Assembly: GCA_025435555.1 (NCBI GenBank)
Contig: JAIWWG010000005.1
Location: 496,001-560,000 of the forward strand
Length of the DNA: 64,000 bases
DNA from: Chytriomyces cf. hyalinus JEL632
Taxonomy: Eukaryota; Chytridiomycota; Chytridiomycetes; Chytridiales; Chytriomycetaceae
Reading direction: 5' to 3'
Within the stretch, counting starts at the first letter, position 1; every line of letters begins with the position of its first letter. The position numbers were made by a program, and so were the translations under genes. Positions 54,040-64,000 of this stretch are shown piece by piece. Below the pieces are notes generated by a model. That model was not told the origin of the DNA and did no database searches. It saw only the letters and a program-made list of their open reading frames with translations.

Positions 54040-54323
54040 TGTTACGTAATCAGTTGGATTACGTCACGTAGTGCGCCTTCCAAACTCTCTCCTCCGATTA
54101 TTTTTCCGATTATTTTTGGAACCGTATTTTTGGAACTTCTCCAATTCTCTCCAACGCCACGATTTTCTGTCACTTCATTCTCATTTTTGGAAAACCTTCT
54201 TTAATATTTAAGCGCGTCGCTTTCTTTGAATAAACTCCAGTCTCTCCATAAGCTTCTCTCTCTCTAAACTCAAGTCCTGAATGGTCGAGAACCTCGTCCA
54301 ACACTCACTCCTATTCACTATCA
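54040..54323 (+). mobile_element. Solo 5' LTR of a Ty3/Gypsy-like retroelement
   Basis: A 284-base block begins TGTTACG and ends TATCA, the TG...CA form of an LTR. It contains a TATA-like AT-rich box (TTTAATATTTAAG near 54200) and AATAAA (near 54227). Directly after it is TTGGTAGCATCAGAAATCC, which looks like a primer-binding site (TGG of a tRNA 3' CCA end followed by TAGC, as for initiator Met tRNA). A gag-like ORF follows at the normal distance. No second LTR copy is visible in the window, so the element is truncated and target-site duplication cannot be checked. Confidence 0.6.
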
Positions 54324-54382
54324 ATTGGTAGCATCAGAAATCCTCCCTTACGCACGACCTACACAAGAAACTTCCTCCCAGA

Positions 54383-54874
54383 ATGAACCCAAACGACGAT
54401 GCGCCTGTCCAACCAGAAGCCCCTGACCTACAGACCATCAATGCACAGCAACTCCCCCACATACAACAACAAGAAGAAAGAATCACTTTCCTTACCCAAG
54501 CCTTTGAACACCTCAACAACCATATCAATGAGATCCATACCATCCTAGAAATCCCACCCACTGAACCAACTACATCTGCTCCACGTCCTCAGTCCCTCTT
54601 CAGAATGCCATCAGTTAAGCCAATCACCTTTTCCGGCTCCTTCCGCAGCAAGCCAGCCTACAAAATTCAGAATATTCTTGATTATCTTGAACACTCACAC
54701 GAAATCTGCATCCTCTATGGTTTTGCCCCTTCTGTCAACCAAATGCCTCAACTCAACCAACCTGGCTCTGAACTAGACGCAATGCAGATCAAATTCCTGT
54801 CAAGTACAAAGCTGCAATGTGTCCCTCAGGGAGGAATCCGATGCGTCGTTGTCCTGGAAGGTGTGGAGTACTAG
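54383..54874 (+). pseudogene. Truncated gag-like ORF
   Basis: An ATG frame of 163 codons starts 59 bases after the presumed LTR end. The first part is acidic and Gln-rich with a predicted coiled coil (QQEERITFLTQAFEHL), followed by MPSVKPITFSGSFRSK and KIQNILDYLEHSHEI, the kind of segment found at the start of Ty3/Gypsy Gag capsids. After about residue 135 (LNQPGSELDAMQIKF) the sequence no longer looks like Gag, and no zinc knuckle, protease, reverse transcriptase or integrase follows. The element is broken near 54,790. Gag assignment is by position and composition, not by a diagnostic motif. Confidence 0.5.
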
Positions 54875-56757
54875 TTTCAGGTCTTGGCATTCTCATATGG
54901 AAGTGCCCTGAACCGCTCCTTTTTGCATGAAAGGCGGCCTTAGTGGTCAGCATCCAAAGGCAAAAGCTAGAGGCCATGTGAGTTCTCTATTTGCGGTAGA
55001 GGGATTTGAAGTGTTGTGCTACTTTTCCTGTTTGTCACAAACAGAACCTATCCTATTCACGTCCCCTGTGGTGTAGCAGGCAGGACAAGGATACAATGAT
55101 GCTATCAGAGGACAAATACTTACTGGGAAGAGCAGTATAGGGAAGAAGAGTACCAACCATGTGCAACACTGGTTTGCAATCAGGCCGAAATCAAAGACTT
55201 GTAAGCTATGTTAACCCTTACTAATGCAAAGCCATTGGGGGGAGATGGTCAGATGCCAAGATGGAAGAAGATAGTATTTACTGAACCGCGGTTTAATGGG
55301 AGTTGTCCAGTTCTCGAAAGGCGGTGCACTATGAAGTATAGAGCGCAATGCAGTAAAATCATAGTGGCGAGTGACGGTTATTATTTAAGTTATTTACTTT
55401 ACACGTTGTTTTGTTTGTTTTGATCTCTTAGATAAATGCATCAATTCCACTATCTACCTTGATTTTATTCACTGACGAATGTAGCCACCCATTCCTCAGA
55501 CCTTCCTCAAGGATTTCGGACCACCTTGAGTGTTCAGATGGTTCTCCTGTCCAAATCAGCACCATCTACTATTCTATGTTGTAGGATTGAGATGGATTTC
55601 TGAGACCTCATCACCATGGAGTATGCATAAGACAACATAGGTTCTCATTCTTCATCCAACCTTGACCAGTTCTGTATGTACTTGGTGGAGCAGTATTGCT
55701 GGAAACATGTCTTGTTGCAGATCCTGGTCAAGGTGGACCAGTGGTCTCCTCATGTACTCAACATAAAGAAGAGCTTAAAATCTCTGGAATGCATGAAGAT
55801 GTGGGAAATAGGTGTTTGAGCACCTGCAGACCCCATACATAACAAAGATATGAAATCCATGCCACTTTGTGTAAGTATAGACAAGCCACAGGGACAGTAA
55901 CACACCGTTGATTACACACACAGGTCTCTGGCATGTCTACCAAGTCCTACATGCACCCAGGTGCCATCCACGGCTATTTATGGTCACTGGATGAGAAGTT
56001 GTGAGGTATACTGCCAAGACCCCAATAAAGCTTTATTTACACAAAGTTGGGACTTTAAACGATCCACCACAATAACACACCTCCACATGACACCCTCACC
56101 AAGTCGTCATAAGGTGTTAGACTCTATCACTCTAGAGAATACCAACAGTACTAAGCCAAACTACCTACAACACCAAGCATTCAGCAGAAACACACCAGCA
56201 CATAGCTTGTGTAGTTGAAATGAAGGTTTGAGCCTGGATAGGCGTCACTTGAGGACCTGGATCTTGCATAAGCAAAGTTCAAAGTTAGTACACCATAGTC
56301 AAACTGACACACTGAAACGTACATGGACAGCAGGCAGCCCTGCTTACTAGTACACTGTCACTTGGACCCACTGCTCCCTACCCAGGTGGGAGAGGCCCTG
56401 TCAGAGGTCCAAGGATACAGTCATATGCACTTTGGATGTTGGTTGGATAGTTTCTGGTAAAGGCCTAACAGTCCTTGGGGACGTTCAGGGGTTTTCCATT
56501 TCGGTTCTTTATAATTTCTACTGTGAAAAAATAGAAAACCAGGGAGATACCCACGATTTTCCACCTATGAGTGATTCTTTCACATTCTATTCCAAAAGGG
56601 TATAAATGGTAGAGCTTCCACAAAGCAAATAAACATCTTCTTAGACCAAAATCATTGTTGTAGCAAGTCATAAACCCTTGTACAGCGTGCCACCACCATT
56701 TGTACCGACACTGGGGCAACTGAGGGAGGTACCCAAACATGAAGAATTAACCACTGA
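54875..56757. other. Degenerate mobile-element sequence
   Basis: 1.9 kb with many stops in all frames, low GC and no recognised coding domain. It lies between the gag fragment and the Fanzor-like zinc-ribbon fragment and may be the decayed body of the latter. A 90-codon minus-strand frame (56740-56465) rich in Trp/Cys/Tyr is not a known family. No clean terminal inverted repeats were found by eye. Confidence 0.4.
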
Positions 56758-57048
56758 CACCAGGAGTTGGACTCCGATGTGTCATGTCCAGTATGTGGGA
56801 CATCCACTCAGTCAGACAGCATGACTTGTGAAATCCACCATTTGCTTTGTTGCAAAAACGAATCATGCAGCAGATGGTGGCAGCAAGACATGATGGCTCT
56901 TGCCAATTTTAAGCGGCAATTTGAGTGCGGATTGGAGCATGGAAAAACCAACCCCATTTTTGGTCCTAAGTTCAAGCCCAAGCCCAAGCCCAAGCCAAAT
57001 GCAGGTGGAGGCGGAGGTGGTGGTGGAGGAGGACAACGACAAGGATGA
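56758..57048 (+). pseudogene. Fanzor/TnpB-like C-terminal fragment (zinc ribbon plus RuvC-III)
   Basis: An open segment of about 96 codons follows a stop at 56755. It contains CPVCG, then HHLLCCKNESCSRWWQQD and MMALANF. This matches the C-terminal part of TnpB and its eukaryotic relatives Fanzor: a CxxC...CxxxxC zinc ribbon directly followed by the RuvC-III Asp with Ala at +3 and Asn at +6 (D-x-x-A-x-x-N). Intact family members are RNA-guided DNA endonucleases carried by transposons. The tail is Lys/Pro-rich (KPKPKPKP) and then poly-Gly. Upstream, the RuvC-I and RuvC-II parts are not readable, so this is a remnant or the last exon of a badly decayed gene. Family call rests on motif spacing. 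Confidence 0.55.
56972..57032. repeat. AAGCCC tandem units followed by GGN repeats
   Basis: Four AAGCCC hexamers encode the KPKPKPKP run and are followed by a GGAGGT/GGTGGT tract that encodes poly-Gly in the Fanzor-like fragment. It looks like slippage expansion at the end of that ORF. Confidence 0.75.
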
Positions 57049-57488
57049 GGTTTTGGTGGTGGGAAGAAGAGAAAATCCAGCAATGAAACAGTGGGTCACG
57101 GAACAGGCCACCAAGCACTGACATGATACAAGCTGATAGATGGAGAATCCAAGTGGGAGGACTGTGTTGGTAATTCCTCATTCACATCTTAGTTTCTTTG
57201 GTGTTTGTTATGAGATAAAAATGAGGTTGAGCCTGCTTATATGAGGTTGAGCCTGCCCATGCGTTTATTGTCAACCACACACACATTGTACCAAATGAAG
57301 TCTCTAACGATGAAGAAAACAGAAAATGAAACTGCACTCGCTTAAAAGCACCAAGAACACTGCAAGAGTATTTGCACGTGCAGGGAGCTTTTCAGCTAGC
57401 GCCTTCAGATTTTTAAAATATGAAATTGGAGATAAAAAGGGGGGAAGGAGGAGGAAAAGACCATATACGAATATCCGTTTTCCCAAGT
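57049..57488. other. Right edge of the mobile-element island and Sho1 3' flank
   Basis: 440 bases. It includes a tandem direct repeat of ATGAGGTTGAGCCTGC at 57221-57236 and 57241-57256, which may mark the right end of the element. From about 57,300 onward the sequence is ordinary 3' flank of the SH3-protein gene. Confidence 0.4.
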
Positions 57489-58657
57489 TTAGAGAAGTTT
57501 TTCAAGGTAGTTGCTGGGCACAATTCCTTCAACAGTCTTTCCCTCGTCGTTCACGTAACGAGCGTACCACCATTTGCCCTTGTTGTCTGTAACGTCCATA
57601 ATGACTCCCTTTGGGAAGGAGATTTCTTTAGGATCCGCTGCGTTCGCAGTGTCTGGCAAACAAACCAATTTAGATTCTTTTTTGGAGAATTAGATTGCAA
57701 ACGTGAATATGCAGCAACTCACAAGCGTACAAAGCTCTGGCTTTCGACACAACCACAGGGGATGGGTTGGCAACAGGAACAGGTGGTGGTGGAGAAGCTG
57801 CGGACAAGCTAGGTGGGGCAGTACTGGAAGGAACGGAAGCAAATTCACCCGGGGTGTTGTAGGAGGCGTATTGGGTGCTGCCAGCAGCGACTCCAGATTC
57901 ATAGGTGGCAAAGTTGCTGTTTTCCGGAGCAGATCCTTCAAGACCTTTGTCAGTTGGGACCTCTCTCTTTTTGAAAGAGATGACAGGGAGAGAGAAGTTG
58001 ACGTTGTTGGAGCCGGAGGATTCAACCATCACGGAAACTGGGCTGGTTTCACCAGATCCAAAAGTGACGATCCAGTACACAAAGACAAAGCACATGAAGA
58101 CACCGCCGGCGGCAATACAGTTGTATGCAGCAGCACTGGGGGCGTCCCTTGTGAACTTTGCGACGGAGCTCACAGCTTTGGATGCACCGACGGCGGCATC
58201 GGTGGTGTTGACGAGGAAGGTGAATCCAATGGCGATGAAGGCAACGATCTGAGAAAAGAAAAAAGAAAGAGAAGAGGCATGTCAGCATTTGGGGAAGTTT
58301 GTCAGAAAGCGCACATGTGAATTTAATTTAATCAAGATGGGGTGACACCAAAAGTTGGTTGCGCACATACCGCTACTCTGTGCTCCTTTGCTTGTCCGAA
58401 ACCAATGGCAGCGAGGACGCCCAGAATGACGACGAGCAGATAGAACAGGTGGAACGCAATGACACCGGTGGATCCCTCGATGCACACTCCTACAAACATG
58501 AGGAACCATCCGAGCTGCAGAGAGAGGGAGGGAGAGAGGGGTGGGTCAGTCATCCACAGTCGCCATCCATGCATGCATGCAGCACAGCACTTACGATTGC
58601 AACGACACCGCTGGCAAGGGTCGGCACTTGCATCACTTTGGTCTTGTCGAAGGGCAT
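57489..58657 (-). CDS. Sho1-like osmosensor (four helices plus SH3)
   Basis: Plasma-membrane adaptor of the high-osmolarity MAP-kinase pathway; its SH3 domain recruits a MAPKK of the Pbs2 type. Exons 58595-58657, 58371-58514, 57723-58248 and 57489-57652 give 298 residues. Four hydrophobic helices occupy the first half (GWFLMFVGVCIE, VIAFHLFYLLVVILGVLAAI, IVAFIAIGFTFLV, CIAAGGVFMCFVFVYWIV). A Pro/Ser linker follows, then a C-terminal SH3: ALYAYTANAADPKEISF, KGKWWYARYV and GIVPSNYLEKL. The SH3 is formed across the last intron (GCT T / AC ACT). Total length is shorter than S. cerevisiae Sho1 (367), mainly in the linker. Confidence 0.9.
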
Positions 58658-58753
58658 TTGAAACAGTGTCAGCAACAAAATTTAACTGACTTTTTTAATT
58701 GAGGTTTATTTTCCAAATCATCCCAATTTCCATTTGACATTTCCCCTTTATTT

Positions 58754-59619
58754 TCATTGCAGCAAGTACATGTGAACGGGATACAGGCCTTTGGGGAATC
58801 CCTGCTGAATCTCCTTCTTGAGAACACGCAGCCCAGCCCTCTCAAAGATGGACTCCAGCAGAGATGCTGGCCGTGTCACGCTGCTGTCATCGTCGTCCAG
58901 TTCCACAATGTTGCGTGCGCAAACGTTCTCCTTCACTCCGAGCACGCCGTTCGGTCGGAGCGCAGCTTTGCAACGCACAAAAAATGCCACTAAATCGGCT
59001 TCAAAAACAAAGTCAGCATGTTTGTGACGGGAAAAGATAACAATAATGATGACAAAAAAAGAAAAAGAGAAGCAAGTCCGCACCATCCGTCAAATGCCCT
59101 AGTACCCATTGAGACCAAATCATATCATATCGTCCTGGTGTCGGGTTGAATTCCTGCAAACCGAGAGGGAAAAATTCCCCAACCCGTCCACTGGCGACTT
59201 CCTCTTTCATGTATTCGCTCTGCGCCTCGGCCAGGAATTTCGGGTTTTGTTCGACAAGGTCCGCTTTCTTGAACACTTTGAGAATAAAGTTTTTGCTTAC
59301 ACGGCCAATCCCAGCACCACAGTCTGTTGTTGAGCAAAAACGTTTCAGCGCTTTGGCATCGAACCCGCATATACGATAAGCTTTTCTTTTTACCGCATGC
59401 ATATCCAAGCTCCATCGGCGAATTGGACTCTTTAACGTATTCGGTGACGAAACGGATGGAAGTTGCACAGTCGAGTTCCGTCAATGTTCCAAAACCACCA
59501 AGCATGCCCTCGATGGATGCATCGATTTTGTCCCAATAGTTGGCTGCTTTTTTGTACGAGATTTGGTCGTTGGGTGTGACAGCAACCGTTGCCTTGACTG
59601 CGGCTCCAAAACCAGACAT
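58754..59619 (-). CDS. N-terminal protein methyltransferase (NTMT1/Tae1-like)
   Basis: S-adenosylmethionine-dependent enzyme that methylates the exposed alpha-amine of X-Pro-Lys N-termini, for instance of ribosomal proteins. Exons 59394-59619, 59084-59323 and 58754-58998 give 236 residues. Motifs: AANYWDKIDASIEGMLGG (the family YWxxxxxxxxGMLGG), the SAM loop DCGAGIGRVSK formed across the first intron, DLVEQNPKFL, YDMIWSQWVLGHLTD and LRPNGVLGVKEN. Size matches yeast Tae1 (232) and human NTMT1 (223). The gene is directly downstream of, and in the same direction as, the seven-helix receptor gene at 59740. Confidence 0.93.
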
Positions 59620-59739
59620 TCCTTTGATTGATTGTTATTTACTATTTTTGGTTTTTACTTGAAATACAGCGGCAAGAAATATATTTTGACACCCCCTCCA
59701 CTCCTGTAGCAATGTGTGATAAAAGAGCGACAGTTTATT

Positions 59740-60873
59740 TTATTTTACATCTGCAGGTTCCCTTTTCCGTGACGGCCAGATTTCTTTCCACACCGCTTCT
59801 CGAAAATCTTCCTGACAAATTAGCACCAACACGGGTGTCCACAACGGATCCAGCGCAGGTATCACTGACATGAACGAAATCAACCACGCCCACTGAAGAT
59901 TTGACAAATCGTCAAACAAAGTCGGCTTAAAAATGGTCAAAATGACCATCATCAGGCTCGGGAAATAGAAAATAACGAGTCCAATAGACATTAGGAGGCA
60001 TCGCACGAGAACCGCGCGTTGCAAGTGGGTCGTTTCGTCAGCTTTCTTTCTTTCAGATTGATGCTCCGTGTCAAACTGCTGTTCGCTCAACGTGGCAATG
60101 TGAAAGTATGAATTCTCGTAAACGACACCAACGACTATGGTGGATAAGACAAAGCCAGAGAGGCCAAGCAGGTATAATATTGTGCTAGTGTCCGTATACT
60201 TTGTTCTGCAGGACCACCCGTTGACTTTTTTGCATGGCTTGGCAAAAGGTAGAAACGTCCATCGGCATTGCACACCCTGATTTCAAAAAAAAAAAAAAAA
60301 AAAAAACCTGAGTACAAACGGCCCCCCACCTCCCTCGCAACTCAAAACAGGATCAAAACTTACCGGTAGAGAAAATGAAGCAATGAAAAAGACGGCGTAA
60401 AATGCTGCTCCAACAACAACGCACGCAACGTATCGATTCGGAAGCATGCAGTTGTGTCGGATCCGCCAGTACCGCTCCAAAGCCAACAGTAGATTTGTTG
60501 AAAAGATTCCAGTGAGAAACAGATACGATAACGTGGCTATTGAGTTTGCGACTGGGACAGAGTCGAGTGGACCCACAGTTTGTGCGACGGTGGCCTTGTG
60601 GTGGGCGACCCACAGCTCGTTCATGGCAACCATGAAAATGCTGAATAGAGCGCTGAAACTTGATAGGATTGTGATGGTGCGTCCGATGGAGTCCCGCAGT
60701 AGGTGTCTGCGGCGAAAGATGACGTATAGAAGCCCCATGTTCGCAATGGCGCCCAGGACAGAGAGGCCTGAGGAGACATGCGCGAGATTGTACTCGATGT
60801 TGTAGATGGCCTGTTCGGTGGCCAAGTCCGACTGGGTGGTGTTGGTGGTTGTGGTGTTGGTGATGTTGGCCAT
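59740..60873 (-). CDS. Rhodopsin-like seven-helix receptor 1
   Basis: Exons 60364-60873 and 59740-60276 give 348 residues. The N-terminus is short with N-glycosylation sites (NITNTTTTNTT). Helix 3 ends LLALERYWRI, an ERY version of the class A DRY motif. Helix 7 carries DPLWTPVLVLICQEDFR, in the place of NPxxY and helix 8. It therefore looks like a class A GPCR. The intron ends in a 22-base T-run before CAG. The paralog at 61038-62146 shares layout and motifs. Ligand unknown; in chytrids such receptors could sense chemical cues, which is only inference. Confidence 0.75.
60285..60306. repeat. Poly-A tract (poly-T in the intron of the receptor gene)
   Basis: A 22-base A-run on the plus strand, which is the polypyrimidine tract directly upstream of the 3' splice site of receptor 1. 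Confidence 0.9.
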
Positions 60874-61037
60874 GGGACCTGGAAGGGCAATTTCTGTTTC
60901 CCTTTTGGCGGATTAAAAAAAGGGTGGTGGGTGGCAAGTGACACTCAAGCCCACGAAGCTTAAAAACATTTCGGACATTTAAACACAGCAATAGACAGGA
61001 TGTAAATATACACAGTCGATATTATTATATTTTCATT

Positions 61038-62146
61038 CTATTCCTTGCTGTCCAGTTGAACTCCCTCGACTGCTGTCCGTGTCTTCTCGTCATCCCTCCT
61101 GCCTCCTAGATGCCGAAAGATGCAAGAGTAGTCCTTGACAAACGCTGTGCCAAAGTTTTCTTGAAACATGAGAATCAACACTGGCGTCCACAACGGATCG
61201 AACGCTGGGATAATCGTAGTCATGCACACCATCCTGTGCAACAAACGTGAGTATGAGGAGAACCACCAAGAGGGCACGCTAAAAACAAGAACCCAAACCA
61301 GGCGTATGACAGCTCGCTCAAGTGTTCAGAGAAAAAAAACGGGCGTACAATCGCAACCGTCACTAGCACCAGGTTTGGGACATAAAAGACAACGATTCCT
61401 ATGGACATGAATATGCATCGCAGCAAAATGGATCGCTGCACTTGAACTTCGGCCTGGCACCTTTCCTGCGCTTCCTCCTCGTTGGTGTCATGAGACATTT
61501 CGTACAGTGCAGCAATGTTGAAGTAGGTGTTTTCATACACGACGCAAATTCCAATGACTTCCGCCACAAAAACGAGTTGGCCCAGCAGCAGAAGCATGTT
61601 TGAAATATGGTGCCACGGTAGCGGCGAGTTGTCCATGTCTACCGGCTTGCCCATGGGCAGGTAATCCCAGCTTGTAGATGGAGACAAGGAAAATGCAATG
61701 ATGAAAATGCAGCACATTGAACCGCATGTGGTTATTAAGGCAATAATAGCGGCTCGGGGCAGTTTCTCTGAATACTTGATGGTCCAGTATCGCTCAAGAG
61801 CCAGCATAAAGTTGCAAGTGAAAACAAAAGCCAGCAAGCAGTATCCCATGCCAGCCAGGGCACTTGAAAGGGTTGGGTTATCGAGAAGGCCAGTGCTTCC
61901 AGTGGAAGAGGCAGTCCACAGTTCGCATTCAGCGGCCATTAGGGATCCATGGAACACGCTGACAATGGACAAGATGAAGACGGTAACGCCAATGTAAGAA
62001 GTGGACCAAGTCAGCAAAGTGGCTCTGTGCTTGAGCAGCGTGCGTATGAAGAGCAGGTTCAGGAGTGCGCCCAGCAGCGAGATGGCGGCGGCAGCATGCG
62101 AGAAGCTGACTTCGAGGCTTGTTACGTGTCCAGACTCCTTGGCCAT
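61038..62146 (-). CDS. Rhodopsin-like seven-helix receptor 2
   Basis: Exons 61293-62146 and 61038-61233 give 349 residues. It is the tandem paralog of 59740-60873: helix 3 ends FMLALERYWTIKY (ERY motif), the cytosolic loop before helix 6 is RSILLRCIFMSIGIVVFYVP against RAVLVRCLLMSIGLVIFYFP in copy 1, and helix 7 has AFDPLWTPVLILMFQENF. The shared YENTYFNIAALYE/YENSYFHIATLSE segment after helix 5 supports recent common origin. Intron positions differ between the two copies: here the intron lies just before helix 7, in copy 1 after helix 4. Probably a G-protein-coupled receptor in the plasma membrane; ligand unknown. Confidence 0.75.
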
Positions 62147-62581
62147 GATTTGTGTTTACGGGCTTGCTTCTTTCTTTGCAATAATCATTCGAACAATCAT
62201 ATCATGCGGTTCATTAAATTCATTCCGTGATTGGTTCATTGGGGTGGTTATAAACAAACAGTCGATGCATGCATGCATGCGTGCTGGGATCCAAACACCC
62301 GAGAGAGAAAAGAAAAGAGTCGCTGTATTCGTAGCCATGCAAGTGAAACAGAAGGGCCTCTGTTGAAGAGAGGGCAGATCCTGTGAGAGTCCTTCCCGAC
62401 CATGCGGCAACCCCAGACCCCCCGCCCATCAATCCACACGCTGGTCCGGGTGACATTCAATACACTCCTGGCAGGGTGTGGCTGCATTCCAATTGGTATC
62501 CGTGCATCCAAACGTGTCACTGCCGTCGCAGCATGTCACCTTTCTTTCTTTTTGTTTTTTTTTCAACATAAAAATTAAACC
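62147..62581. promoter_or_regulatory. Divergent promoter region of receptor 2 and the POL5-like gene
   Basis: 435 bases between head-to-head genes. It contains a TGCATGCATGCATGC repeat (about 62,264-62,279), a self-complementary run that also occurs in the first Sho1 intron (about 58,569-58,581). No gene seen. Confidence 0.4.
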
Positions 62582-64000
62582 ATGACAGCAAGTGTTGCGC
62601 CTGTGGGAAGCAGCCTTGAAGTGTACTGGCATCTGACATCCCTGGATGCATCTGCTCGTCTCGTAGCGGCACAGCAGCTTGCGATAACCGTTGAGGCCAG
62701 CGTGGCGGCACACACCGCATCCGTCAGCGATACTGACAAGAGTGAGAAGACCGAATCGGACTCGATTGTCATCCAACTTCAGCACTTGTTCGGAGATGAT
62801 GCAGCGTACGCCCTAAAGCGTCTTGTGCGCGGTCTTGCCTCCTCGCGTGATGGTGCCAGGCTCGGGTTTACTCTGGCTTTGGCACAGGTGTTGCATGTTC
62901 TGGCTCTGCCTGAGGGGACTGGAAGTGCTATGTCTCTCGATGATGCAGTCGCTCTGATCGACCATCTGAATCCGGTTCTTGGGGCTGGCAAGGGGCAGGT
63001 GCGAACTCGAGCTGTCAGTTGTGTTCCATTCCTACTGGACTTACACCCTCTCCCATTTGTTTCTAGGAAGAGCGCGAAAGTTACTTTGCAAACATTTTCG
63101 GCATGCATGCTATCGTGCAGAGTGGCCTGCTCACCGCCTCTCAGACAACCCCATCGCAGATTTCTCGTCTTGTCAAATCTCTGCTCACCTGCGCGAACGC
63201 TAAAAGCTACCTATCTCTGGCCTGCTATAACGTCCTGCTTCAAATCGCTGTCAGTGGTGTTGAAGCCAACTCTGAATGGCTTGAATCTGTTATTACGGAT
63301 GTTGCTGCTGCTGGAATGGGTGTGGAAGGTGTTTGGTTTGCCATCGCCGTCCAGGAAACTATGAGAACTCAAGGATTTGTAAGTTTGATTTCAACTTTTC
63401 ATGAGTCAAACTTGGGACTCACTGTTGCGCTGTCAGAAATTTGACTGGAAGACAGTGTTTAAAGGCACATGGGACAAGCCAAACAGCATCCTTCACATTG
63501 CTCACAAGACGCGCTTGGTCAATGTGTTGAAGGTGAGGCTATAATTCCGGCACACAGGGGTTTTGAAATATTCATCATTTTCTCCAAACTCAGGAAACCA
63601 CCACCACTTCACCGAAACTCCACCCAATTTTCCCAGTCATCATTTCGCACATTTTTGAGTCTTCGAACCCAACCCTTACGCTGCAAGATTTTTGGACTCA
63701 CATGATTGACGAACCACTATTCAATTCAACGCATGATCGGAAATTCATTGGCTTTCTTGTGTTTCAAAAGTGCCTGGAAGCTGCTTCTGCTTCAACTAGC
63801 AAGCATGACGTGGGAGTCTTGTTTTCCAAATCATTTTTGAGGTGCCTCATCAACAGTCTCGGAAAAGGCGATGATGCTGTTCTATTCAAAATCGCAAAGG
63901 CTACGGTATGCGCACTTCTTTATTTGATAAATGAAGGGATGGATGCTGAAAAGCGGTTCCTTATCTCCAGGCCAAGCAAATTTCAACTATTAGCAGCAGC
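62582..64000 (+). CDS. POL5/MYBBP1A-like nucleolar protein (5' part)
   Basis: N-terminal part of the DNA polymerase V / MYBBP1A family, a nucleolar HEAT-repeat protein needed for rRNA synthesis; despite the name it is not a true polymerase. Exons so far: 62582-62998, 63067-63378, 63437-63532, 63594-63905 and 63971 onward, open at the window edge. The family pattern is visible in LEVYWHLTSLDASARLVAAQ, ALKRLVRGLASSRDGARLGF, EERESYFANIFGMHAIVQSG and FWTHMIDEPLFN. Each exon is a multiple of three, so all introns are phase 0. The C-terminal two thirds lie beyond 64000. Confidence 0.88.

Noticed and set aside
56465-56740. Minus-strand Trp/Cys-rich frame as a piggyBac-type transposase piece
   Set aside because: It lacks the DDE-region motifs and the family order; similarity was only superficial.

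Overview
The window is nuclear DNA of a true fungus, most likely an early-diverging zoosporic lineage (Chytridiomycota or a close relative). It carries eukaryotic cytosolic ribosomal protein genes, very dense GT-AG introns (mostly about 50-80 bases, 25 exons in MSH2), six fungal-type Zn2Cys6 proteins, a Sho1-type osmosensor, a fungal amino-acid permease pair, a metacaspase and rhodopsin-like seven-helix receptors. A Crinkler-like header and a Fanzor-like remnant also fit a chytrid. The assignment is inference from gene content; no species is claimed.

Layout. 0-6.5 kb: two tandem paralogous ABCG half-transporters (+) with a GPI-type GDSL esterase (-) between them. 7.8-9.0 kb: a CRN-like/MYND/SET fusion (+). 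9.5-16.9 kb (-): RPS3, a class II sirtuin and two tandem amino-acid permeases. 18-22.5 kb: BLOC1S1 (+), an FG-rich RanBP1-domain protein (-) and an MFS transporter (-). 23-34 kb: a transcription-factor-rich stretch with five Zn2Cys6 genes, interleaved with a multi-pass membrane protein, a WW-domain metacaspase and a mitochondrial PDK/BCKDK-type kinase. 35-39 kb (-): a Sfp-type phosphopantetheinyl transferase, an unrecognised single-pass membrane protein and RER1. 39-51.6 kb, mostly (+): glutathione peroxidase, MSH2, TCF25/Rqc1, a sixth Zn2Cys6 gene (-), RP-SA (uS2) and phosphoglycerate kinase. 52-53.6 kb (-): homogentisate dioxygenase. 53.9-57.3 kb: a decayed mobile-element island with a tRNA-Gln-like relic, an LTR plus gag fragment, and a Fanzor/TnpB-like C-terminus. 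57.5-62.1 kb (-): Sho1-like SH3 protein, N-terminal methyltransferase and two tandem seven-helix receptors. 62.6 kb to the end (+): the 5' part of a POL5/MYBBP1A-like gene.

Most genes are unlinked housekeeping functions, as usual in fungi. Local themes are tandem duplication (ABCG, permeases, receptors, Zn2Cys6) and a sensing/membrane group at 57-62 kb. Exon models were built by hand from GT/AG sites, reading frame and family alignment from memory; gene spans are given as outer coordinates and exon limits are in the text. The two most unusual items are the CRN-like/MYND/SET fusion and the RNA-guided-nuclease (Fanzor-like) remnant beside a retroelement that sits next to a tRNA-like sequence.
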